From positions 1-64,000 of the forward strand of contig NZ_CAAJGK010000045.1 in NCBI RefSeq assembly GCF_900996245.1: a stretch of DNA of 64,000 nucleotides. Direction: 5' to 3'. Each line of letters opens with the position of its first letter. The first letter of the stretch is position 1. The translations under genes and the position numbers were made by a program. Origin of the DNA: Paraburkholderia sp. BCC1886 (lineage in GTDB: Bacteria; Pseudomonadota; Gammaproteobacteria; Burkholderiales; Burkholderiaceae). Under the pieces are notes generated by a model, which searched no databases, was not told the origin of the DNA, and was given only the letters and a program-made list of their open reading frames with translations. This document shows, piece by piece, positions 15,722 to 22,981 of the stretch.

Positions 15722-15790
15722 CTAACACCCCTCTCGATCCGCCAGCGGTCTGAGATGCCAAAAAAAGTAAAAGTAAAACTTGGCGGACAT
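15722..15790 (-). CDS. Putative aroG leader peptide, 22 residues, rich in Phe/Tyr/Trp
   Basis: An ATG at 15790 opens a 22-codon frame ending TAG at 15722-15724. The peptide begins MSAKFYFYFFW: seven consecutive aromatic codons (residues 5-11: Phe, Tyr, Phe, Tyr, Phe, Phe, Trp). This composition is the hallmark of attenuator leader peptides. It lies about 30 nt after the predicted transcription start and 26 nt before the terminator hairpin, and it overlaps pairing segments 1 and 2. No strong Shine-Dalgarno is visible, which is a weak point. Ribosome stalling at the aromatic codons would cover segment 1 and free segment 2 to form the antiterminator. Reporting this gene depends on motif and context, not homology. 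Confidence 0.8.
   Translation of the reverse strand: MSAKFYFYFFWHLRPLADREGC
15738..15787 (-). promoter_or_regulatory. aroG leader pairing segments 1 and 2
   Basis: Segment 1, TCCGCCA (minus strand, 15787-15781, codons 2-4 of the leader ORF), is complementary to segment 2, TGGCGGA (15744-15738). Segment 2 extended as GCTGGCGG (15746-15739) is complementary over 8 bp to segment 3, CCGCCAGC (15691-15684), which is the 5' arm of the terminator. The alternatives 1:2 with 3:4, or 2:3 alone, are mutually exclusive, as in classical amino-acid operon attenuators. Confidence 0.75.
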
Positions 15791-15826
15791 GGCGAAATGG
15801 TGTGCTGGTCGAAAAAGGTGAGTGAC

Positions 15827-15855
15827 TTTATAACCCGGGCAAGCGCGGCTGGCAA
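15827..15855 (-). promoter_or_regulatory. Sigma70-type promoter of aroG and its leader
   Basis: On the minus strand TTGCCA (15855-15850) and TATAAA (15832-15827) are separated by exactly 17 bp, each one base off consensus. The predicted start of transcription is near 15820, 30 nt upstream of the leader ORF and about 300 nt upstream of aroG. The tldD terminator ends just upstream. Confidence 0.8.
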
Positions 15856-15865
15856 GCTGTAACGC

Positions 15866-15919
15866 TTAAAAATGCGGGAAGCCCGCATACTTCGCGCATC
15901 TCATGCACGAAGTATGCGG
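15866..15919 (-). terminator. Terminator structures after tldD
   Basis: Two overlapping hairpins follow the tldD stop. The first has perfect 12-bp arms CCGCATACTTCG (15883-15894) and CGAAGTATGCGG (15908-15919). The second, ATGCGGG (15872-15878) / CCCGCAT (15882-15888), is followed on the minus strand by a T-rich tail (15871-15866). They share sequence at 15883-15888 and so are partly exclusive; the second is a standard intrinsic terminator. Confidence 0.7.
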
Positions 15920-15933
15920 TCAAGCCGCCGTCT

Positions 15934-17400
15934 TTAAGCCGTGCCCCCAACTGTCATGCGGTCGATGCGCAGCGTCGGCTGGCCGACACCCACCGGCACG
16001 CTCTGGCCTTCCTTGCCGCAGACGCCCACGCCCGAATCGAGCTTCATGTCGTTACCGATCATGCTGACGAACTTGAGCGATTCCGGGCCACTTCCGACCA
16101 GCGTCGCCCCCTTCACCGGGTACGTGACCTTGCCGTTCTCGATCATGTACGCCTCGGAAGCCGAGAACACGAACTTGCCGTTCGTAATGTCCACCTGACC
16201 GCCGCCGAAATTCACCGCGTACAAACCGTTCTTTACCGATTCGATGATTTCCTGCGGGTCCTTGTCACCGTTGAGCATGTAGGTGTTGGTCATGCGCGGC
16301 ATCGGCAGCGCGGCGTACGACTCGCGGCGCGCGTTGCCGGTCACCGGCATTTTCATCAGCCGCGCGTTCAGCGTGTCCTGGATGTAGCCCTTCAGAATGC
16401 CGTCCTCGATCAGTGTCGTGCACTGCGTCGGATTGCCTTCGTCGTCGATATTGAGTGAGCCGCGACGGTTCGGCAGCGTGCCGTCGTCGACCACGGTGAC
16501 GCCTTTGGCCGCCACCTGCTCGCCGATCCGTCCTGCGAACGCCGACGAACCCTTGCGGTTGAAGTCACCCTCCAGACCATGGCCGATCGCTTCGTGCAGC
16601 AGCACGCCGGGCCAGCCCGGGCCGAGCACGACGGTCATCGCGCCGGCCGGCGCCGGCCGTGCGTCGAGGTTGACCAGCGCGGCCTGAACCGCGTCGTCGA
16701 CATAGCGCGACAACACTTCGTCGGTGAAATAGCCGTAGTCGAAGCGGCCGCCGCCACCGCCGCTGCCGATCTCGCGACGGCCGTTCTGTTCGGCGATGAC
16801 CGTGACCGACACGCGCACCAGCGGGCGGATGTCCGCCGCGAAGCCGCCGTCGCTGCGCGCCACCAGCACCACGTCGTACTCGCCGGCGAGGCCGGCCATC
16901 ACCTGCTGGATGCGCGGATCGCGGCCGCGCGCCATCTGTTCGACGCGCTCGAGCAGCTTGACCTTGGCGGTCGCGTCGAGCGAATGCAGCGGATCGGACG
17001 GCAGATACAGATCGCGCCCGGCAATGCCGGTCAGCGACGAGGCCACCTTGATTTTCTGCTTGCCGCCGCCGACCTTGGCGATCGCGCGCGTGGCGATGGC
17101 GGCCTGACGGATCGCTTCGGGCGAGAGATCGTCCGAATACGCGAAAGCCGTGCGGTCGCCCGCGACGGCGCGCACGCCGACGCCCTGGTCGATGCTGAAG
17201 CTGCCGGACTTCACGATGCCTTCTTCCAGACTCCACGCTTCGCTGCGCGTGTACTGGAAGTACAGGTCCGCATAGTCGACCTTGTGCGTGAAGATTTCGG
17301 CGAGCGTGCGCGTGAGAAGCGATTCGTCGAGACCGTAGGGCGTCAGGAGAATGTCCTTGGCGGTGGCGAGATTACGGATACCGGGTTCGATGATGTTCAT
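15934..17400 (-). CDS. tldD: TldD, subunit of the TldD/TldE(PmbA) metalloprotease
   Basis: This 488-residue member of the TldD/PmbA family is the catalytic partner of a zinc protease that trims modified peptides and unfolded polypeptides. The metal-binding motif HEAIGH is at residues 269-274 ([13 protein letters not shown]), and the conserved [12 protein letters not shown] stretch precedes it at about 214-225. The C-terminus is complete, with [20 protein letters not shown] typical of the family. It lies downstream of the amidase gene with a 145-bp gap. Partner pmbA is not in the window. The ATG at 17400 is the first in-frame start with the expected N-terminus. Confidence 0.95.
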   Translation of the reverse strand: MNIIEPGIRNLATAKDILLTPYGLDESLLTRTLAEIFTHKVDYADLYFQYTRSEAWSLEEGIVKSGSFSIDQGVGVRAVAGDRTAFAYSDDLSPEAIRQAAIATRAIAKVGGGKQKIKVASSLTGIAGRDLYLPSDPLHSLDATAKVKLLERVEQMARGRDPRIQQVMAGLAGEYDVVLVARSDGGFAADIRPLVRVSVTVIAEQNGRREIGSGGGGGRFDYGYFTDEVLSRYVDDAVQAALVNLDARPAPAGAMTVVLGPGWPGVLLHEAIGHGLEGDFNRKGSSAFAGRIGEQVAAKGVTVVDDGTLPNRRGSLNIDDEGNPTQCTTLIEDGILKGYIQDTLNARLMKMPVTGNARRESYAALPMPRMTNTYMLNGDKDPQEIIESVKNGLYAVNFGGGQVDITNGKFVFSASEAYMIENGKVTYPVKGATLVGSGPESLKFVSMIGNDMKLDSGVGVCGKEGQSVPVGVGQPTLRIDRMTVGGTA

Positions 17401-17545
17401 GCGGAGTATGTTCTGCTCGAGACGAAGGATTCGGTTAGCGCCACGTCCACTATGTGAGTGGTGAGTGCCGCGCTTTCAATGTCGCGTTGGGTGAGGTGGA
17501 TTCCGGTGCAGGGAGGGTGCCGAGGCAAGCCTCGTGTGCTGGACG

Positions 17546-18409
17546 TCATGCAAGCACGCGATGACGCCAGGCGGGCAGACTCTGCCGCACTTCGTCGATA
17601 CGCGCCCGGTCGAGATTGCCGGCCACCACGCCGGCGCCTTCGTCGCGCACCGCGACGATTTCGCCCCACGGGTCGATCAGCATGCTGTGCCCCCAGGTCC
17701 GGCGGCCGTTTTCATGCTTGCCGCCCTGCGCCGCGGCGAGCACGTAACACTGGTTTTCGACCGCACGGGCGCGCAGCAGCATCTCCCAGTGCGCGCGGCC
17801 GGTGGTATAGGTGAACGCCGAAGGCACCACGATCAGCGCGCAATCGCCCATACGCCGGTACAGCTCGGGAAAGCGCAAATCGTAGCAGACCGACAAGCCG
17901 ACCTGCCCGAACGGCGCGGCGAACGTGCGCACTTCGCCGCCGGGACAGATGGTGCGCGCCTCGTCGAACGATTCGCTGCCTTTCTCGAAGTTGAACAGAT
18001 GGATCTTGTCGTAGCGCGCCACTTCCGTGCCTTGCGGATCGAACACCAGCGTGGTGTTCAGCACGCGCGAGTCTTCCGGCGCGGTCAGCGGCAGCGTGCC
18101 GCCGATCACCCAGATCTTGTGGCGGCGCGCGGCATCCGCCAGGAAGCGCTGGATCGGGCCGTCCCGATACGGCTCGCGAATCGCGAGCTTGTCCGTATCC
18201 TTGAAACCCATGAAGCAGAAGTATTCGGGGAGCAAGACGAGTTGCGCGCCATCGGCGGCGGCTTCGGCAATCAGACGTCCGGCTTCCGCGAGATTGCGCT
18301 CGCGATCGGGCGTGCTCACCATCTGGAGTGCGGCGACGCGAAACAGGCTCTCGGAGAAAGCGCTGGGCGCCGCGGCGGCTGGGACTGAAGAGACGTGTGT
18401 TTCGCTCAT
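17546..18409 (-). CDS. Nitrilase-superfamily amidase (Nit/deaminated-glutathione amidase type)
   Basis: This is a 287-residue carbon-nitrogen hydrolase with the Glu-Lys-Cys triad visible as LLPEYF (about residue 60), RYDKIHLFNF (about 134) and LSVCYDLRFPELYR (about 171). The sequence RFPELYR and YTTGRAHWEMLLRARA resemble the Nit1/Nit2 branch that repairs deaminated glutathione or hydrolyses omega-amides. The ATG at 18409 (MSETHVSSV) follows AACGCTC with a weak ribosome binding site; longer frames read into yhdP. Together with yhdP and tldD it forms a minus-strand cluster, an order I recall from other beta-proteobacteria. Confidence 0.88.
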   Translation of the reverse strand: MSETHVSSVPAAAAPSAFSESLFRVAALQMVSTPDRERNLAEAGRLIAEAAADGAQLVLLPEYFCFMGFKDTDKLAIREPYRDGPIQRFLADAARRHKIWVIGGTLPLTAPEDSRVLNTTLVFDPQGTEVARYDKIHLFNFEKGSESFDEARTICPGGEVRTFAAPFGQVGLSVCYDLRFPELYRRMGDCALIVVPSAFTYTTGRAHWEMLLRARAVENQCYVLAAAQGGKHENGRRTWGHSMLIDPWGEIVAVRDEGAGVVAGNLDRARIDEVRQSLPAWRHRVLA

Positions 18410-18527
18410 GAGCGTTTCGAAAAACTCCCGGCAGAGCGGCGCGAACTGCGTGCGCCGCGGACGTCGTTCAAGGCTGGCTGATTCCGGCGGCTGAGGCTGC
18501 GTGGGCAGCTCGTGACAGGCCGTGGGA

Positions 18528-21500
18528 TCAGTTCGCTTCCACGGTCGAAGCCGGAGCGCCCATCTTACCGCGATCGCCCTTGACCCGCTCGACGTGCGGT
18601 TTCGACCACGCGCCGGTAATCGCGTATTCCCGCGCGAACGCATGCGAGACCGACTTGCTCAACGCCAGATCCGCGACCAGCGCGCCCAGTCCGATCAACG
18701 GGTTGATCACCGTCGCCGCGATCACGGCGGCGCCCGCGCTCACGGTCGGCACGATCTGCACGTGCAGATCCTGAGTTTCCTGGGCGAGATCGACCGAGCC
18801 GGTCATGGCCGCGCGCGCGGGTGCCGTGATCATCTGGAAGTTTTCCGTGCGGCCGATGCCGTTGGTCACCTGCGCCGTGCCGCTGACCTTCTCGAACGGC
18901 AGCCCTTCGCCGATCACATCGCGGAAATTAAGCGTGACGAAACGCGCGAGACTTTGCAGGCTGAGCACGCCGAGCAGCTTGGCGACGCCCGGATCGACCT
19001 TGAGAATCTGTCCGTGCCGCAAGTCGACCGCGAGATTGCCGTTGAGCGTCGGGTAATCGATCGCGGTCGGGCCGCCGCGCCACACCATTTTGCCGGACAG
19101 CGAGCCGCTGCCCGCCTTGAGCGTGCGCGGCTGGCCGAAGCGTTCGAGCAGGGCGCCGGCGTCCTTGATGTCCAGCTTGAAATCGAACACGGTGCGCCGC
19201 GGCGTGGCGGCGTCCGCGGTATTGCCGAGGTCCACCGACGTGCGCCAGTTGGCCGTGGCCGTCAGGCTCGCGGCCGGATTGGTGATGTCGAGCTTGTCGA
19301 GTTGCCAGACCGGCACGCCGTTTTCGTCGAAGTTGTGCGCGTCGACTTCAAGCCGCCCGATATTGCGATCGCGGAAAATCAGTTCGTTCACGACCAGATC
19401 GATGGACGGCATGTTTTGCGCCGGTGCCGAGATGGCCTGGCCGAGCAGATCCTTGTCCGTCACCGACGGAATCACCACGCGGGCGAAGCGCGCCTGCAGC
19501 GTGCCCGGCGACCCGCGCGTGGCGCCAGGCAGCCAGGACACGTGGCCGGACACCTGATCCGACGCGATGTTCGCCTGCCAGGTGCGGTCCGCCTGCGATG
19601 CGCCGACGACCACGTTCTCCCAGTGACGCTTGAGCAGCGTCAACGTGCCGACGTGCACAGCGAAGCGGCTCGGCAGGAATTGCGCAACCGTAGGGTTCGG
19701 CCCGGCGGGCACCGCGGACGCGGCGCTTGCAGCCGCGCTTGCAGCCGCGCTTGCAGCCGCGCTTGCCGTCGCAGCGGGCGCCGGCGTGGGCGCTTCCTTA
19801 CTCCGCATCTGAGTGATGAGCGCGCGCCAGGCATCGGCGTCGAACGCTGCCAGATCGACGGCGGCGACTACACCTTGCGACGGCAGATCGGCGGGTTTGT
19901 TGACGCCGACCGAGCCGCGCACGACGGTAGGCGGCGTCTTCGGCGCGTAGCGCAGCAGATAGGTCGCGGCAATCGGGCCGAAGTTCAGATCGGCACGCTC
20001 GAGTCCCGCTTCGCCGGCGTCCTTCGACGGGCTGACGGCGAAATGCAGCGGCATCGGCGTGCCGACAGGTTTGTTAAAGGGGGCCGGGAAGTCGAGCGCG
20101 AGACCGGTCAGATCGGAGTTCGCGCTCACTTCCGGCAGTTGGCCTTTGGCGCCACGCACGTTCAGCGCATAAGGCGCTGTGCCGCTCATGCGCGTGAGCA
20201 CTTCGTTAGCCGGGCCGTGCAGGCCGAGGCCACGCGCGGCATCGACGGCAATGTGGCCGCCGAGATCGAGCGCATAAGTGCCGTCCTGCTTCAGGCCGCC
20301 GTCGGCGTGCACGTCCCCGCCCAGGAATTGCCCGGTGAGCCGGTCGACCTGCGCCGTGTGTTCGGTAAAGCGCACCTTGCCCCTCAGTTGCGAGAGCGGC
20401 GGCACGTTGTCGACCGTCAGACGATTGTTCTGGAAACCGACCGCGCCTTCCACGCCGATATGCGGCATCGGCGTACGCGGCACGGTCAGCTTCAAAGCCA
20501 GCGACGCGGGCCCTTCGGCGCGCACTTTCTCGGTCTGGTGTTTTGCCATGATGCCGAGCGAACTGTCGTTGACGTAGGCGAGCATGTCGGCGAGCGGCCC
20601 GCGCCCATCGCCCTTGATGATCAGACTCGACGCTTTGGTACCGAGGTCGTCGATCCTGCCGGTGACGCCCGTCAGCGCGACCTGCCTGTAATGCGCGCGA
20701 TCGATCTCGAAGCGCAACACATTCTGTTTGAGCTCGAACACGCCGTCGATATCGTCGAACGGCGGCCAGATGTTCGGCGTGCCGTTGCGCATGCGGCGCG
20801 GCGGGAACGGCGACGGATCGAACTTGCCGCCCTTGAACGGCGCGACGATATGGAACACGCCGGCGGACGGATCGCGCGAGTAGGGGAATTTGGTCAGGTC
20901 GCCGTGAATCTCGAGCGTCGCGCCGTGCGAGGTGCCGGCCTGCAAGCCGTGGCCTAGATAAATACGCAGCTTCTCGGTGATGCTGGTCGGCAGATAGCGC
21001 GCGATGCGCGTCACCTGCGCGCGCTGGAAGTCGGCCTTCAGATCGAGCGAGCCGCGCCCGTGGCCCGGGTTGCTGTAGTTCGCGGTGGCGGTGGCCGCCA
21101 CGTCCGCGTTCGACACACCGAAGTCGGTCAGCTTCACGGCGAAAGCGGGGTGGGTTTCGCCCTGCGCTTTCGGCGTGATGGTCCAGTCGGCGCGGCCATG
21201 CAGACGGTCGAGCTTAAGACGCGGATCGTCGAACACACCCGGCAGCGTGATGGCAAGGTTCGCGGTTTCGAACGACGCGCTGCCGCGATTTTCGTCGGCA
21301 TCCACGCTGCCCCACAAATTCTCGATGCCCGGAATCCCGGCGCGCGGGTGATTCAGCGGCGTGAGTCCGGGCGGCGGTTCCTGCGCGGCGAAGCTGATGC
21401 CCTGCAGCTGACCTTTGAAGCGATAGCGCTCGATCGGCTCGCTCGCGGCCGCCTGACGATCCGCACCGGCACTCGCGCCGGCGGCTGGAGGTGGCGACTC

Positions 21501-22796
21501 CAGCTTGCCGCGCTCCACTTCGATCACGTAGTCGGCCACTTGCCCGCGTGGATTGAAGCGCACGAGATTGTTCAGAAGGCGCCTCGGCAGCGGCAACGCG
21601 CGGCTGAAGTCGGCGAGGATGCCGAGGTCCACGCGGTCGCCGCTCACGCTGATCAACTGGCCGTGTTCCCGGGTGGCGGTGCGGTAGCGGCCGTCCAGCG
21701 TCTCGAACGACAGCGTGCGCACGAGCGGCGTGCCGTCGTCGAGCGGCGGCTGGCCGAGTTCGGCTTCCAGGTTCTTCAACTGCACCTGGTAATCGCCGTC
21801 CTTGTTTTCCACCTGCCAGGAGAAATGCGCGTTGGGCACCAGCAGCTTCGGTTGCGTCGAGCGCACCCGCATCGCGACGTCGGCGCCTCTGAGCTGGCCG
21901 CCGGCCGACTTCATCCGGCCATCGGCAAAGTCCAGCCAGATTGCGTTGTCGATGCGGCCGGCGAACATCTCGATCGGCAAATTGATGTAGCGCGCGAGCG
22001 CCGGCAAATCGACCGGGCCAGTCGATACATAAGCCTGACCGGTCCAGTTGACCGGCTTGCCGATCGCGGAGAGCGGCGAGTGCCGGAAATGCGTGCGGAA
22101 ATCGACCGGACCACGCAGCACCTGGCCGTCGGCCGGCGCCTGCAATGCCATACGGTGATCGAAGCCGCCGTTCAGGATGGCGATGCGGATGTCGCGCAAC
22201 GCGAGTTCCGGCGCATCGTGCTGGGCATCGCGCCAGCGCAGCACGCCGCCGCGCACGACGATCGCCTGTTGCCGCAAAAGCCAGGTGGACAGCACGTCGT
22301 TACCGCTGTGCCGGGTCGGCACGGGCACCCCGGCAACCGACAGCACGCCGTCGCCAGCGCGCGCGACCAGCACGTCCGGTTCGTCGACGATCAGACTCGA
22401 GAGTGCCGGATGAAACTGCCACAACGATTGCCAGGACAGCGTCGCCGTGGCGTGCGGAATGGTCAGCGCAGGTTTGCCCGACGCATCGCGAATGACCAGA
22501 TTGGTGACGTCGACGCCAGGCTGAAAGCCGCTCCAGTAAGGCGCGAGCTTGCCGATCGTAAATGGCGCGTGCAGCTTCTCCGAAACGATCGCCTCGATGC
22601 GCGGGCGGAACGTGTCGATACGTGGCAGCAGCAGATAGCGCAAGCCGAGAAAGAGCCCGGTTGCAACGAAGTACAGGATGAGTGCCAGTCCGAAGACCAC
22701 GTGAAAGGTCCGACGCAGCACGATGTGGTCTCTTCCGCTCACAGGCCGGACCAGCCCGGTTTCGTGCTGGTCGGCGGATTCGTTTCGCTCGGACAT
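18528..22796 (-). CDS. yhdP: YhdP-family large envelope protein (AsmA-like, DUF3971)
   Basis: This 1422-residue protein has one N-terminal membrane helix (about residues 30-52, VVFGLALILYFVATGLFLGL) and a very long periplasmic region rich in beta strands, ending with an AsmA_2-type C-terminal domain. YhdP proteins bridge inner and outer membranes and move phospholipid outward. A low-complexity stretch in the C-terminal third (Ala/Ser repeats, AASAAASAAAS) is encoded by a 12-bp tandem array at about 19724-19771 and probably forms a flexible loop. The ATG at 22796 (MSERNESADQ) is chosen because the upstream extension lacks a ribosome binding site. The gene is divergent from glnE. Confidence 0.92.
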   Translation of the reverse strand: MSERNESADQHETGLVRPVSGRDHIVLRRTFHVVFGLALILYFVATGLFLGLRYLLLPRIDTFRPRIEAIVSEKLHAPFTIGKLAPYWSGFQPGVDVTNLVIRDASGKPALTIPHATATLSWQSLWQFHPALSSLIVDEPDVLVARAGDGVLSVAGVPVPTRHSGNDVLSTWLLRQQAIVVRGGVLRWRDAQHDAPELALRDIRIAILNGGFDHRMALQAPADGQVLRGPVDFRTHFRHSPLSAIGKPVNWTGQAYVSTGPVDLPALARYINLPIEMFAGRIDNAIWLDFADGRMKSAGGQLRGADVAMRVRSTQPKLLVPNAHFSWQVENKDGDYQVQLKNLEAELGQPPLDDGTPLVRTLSFETLDGRYRTATREHGQLISVSGDRVDLGILADFSRALPLPRRLLNNLVRFNPRGQVADYVIEVERGKLESPPPAAGASAGADRQAAASEPIERYRFKGQLQGISFAAQEPPPGLTPLNHPRAGIPGIENLWGSVDADENRGSASFETANLAITLPGVFDDPRLKLDRLHGRADWTITPKAQGETHPAFAVKLTDFGVSNADVAATATANYSNPGHGRGSLDLKADFQRAQVTRIARYLPTSITEKLRIYLGHGLQAGTSHGATLEIHGDLTKFPYSRDPSAGVFHIVAPFKGGKFDPSPFPPRRMRNGTPNIWPPFDDIDGVFELKQNVLRFEIDRAHYRQVALTGVTGRIDDLGTKASSLIIKGDGRGPLADMLAYVNDSSLGIMAKHQTEKVRAEGPASLALKLTVPRTPMPHIGVEGAVGFQNNRLTVDNVPPLSQLRGKVRFTEHTAQVDRLTGQFLGGDVHADGGLKQDGTYALDLGGHIAVDAARGLGLHGPANEVLTRMSGTAPYALNVRGAKGQLPEVSANSDLTGLALDFPAPFNKPVGTPMPLHFAVSPSKDAGEAGLERADLNFGPIAATYLLRYAPKTPPTVVRGSVGVNKPADLPSQGVVAAVDLAAFDADAWRALITQMRSKEAPTPAPAATASAAASAAASAAASAASAVPAGPNPTVAQFLPSRFAVHVGTLTLLKRHWENVVVGASQADRTWQANIASDQVSGHVSWLPGATRGSPGTLQARFARVVIPSVTDKDLLGQAISAPAQNMPSIDLVVNELIFRDRNIGRLEVDAHNFDENGVPVWQLDKLDITNPAASLTATANWRTSVDLGNTADAATPRRTVFDFKLDIKDAGALLERFGQPRTLKAGSGSLSGKMVWRGGPTAIDYPTLNGNLAVDLRHGQILKVDPGVAKLLGVLSLQSLARFVTLNFRDVIGEGLPFEKVSGTAQVTNGIGRTENFQMITAPARAAMTGSVDLAQETQDLHVQIVPTVSAGAAVIAATVINPLIGLGALVADLALSKSVSHAFAREYAITGAWSKPHVERVKGDRGKMGAPASTVEAN
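19724..19771. repeat. 12-bp tandem repeat inside yhdP
   Basis: Three exact copies of CGCTTGCAGCCG (19724-19759) are followed by a degenerate fourth (to 19771). On the coding strand the array reads as repeats of Ala-Ala-Ala-Ser. The unit length is a multiple of three, so copy-number change keeps the frame. Confidence 0.8.
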
Positions 22797-22981
22797 GCTG
22801 CGGCGGGTGGGCGTATGGTAGTTTTGCGAATTAACGACGAAATGTAACACACGGGGATGTCTCGGCGAGCCTTGCTGCAAGCCTGACGGCCAACCGCCTC
22901 ACGCGTTGCGCGAGGGTGCCGGACCCGGTGCTACGGCGATCTGAACCAAGCTGTTCAAGCAACGAGCGAGCCAGACCATTC

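Noticed and set aside
15649..15888. 79-codon minus-strand frame overlapping the aroG leader
   Set aside because: It is in a different frame from the aromatic leader ORF and begins upstream of the predicted transcription start, spanning the promoter and the terminator; the 22-codon ORF explains the region better.
18522..20957. Long plus-strand frame (811 codons) opposite yhdP
   Set aside because: Shadow frame of yhdP with Arg-rich composition and no motif.
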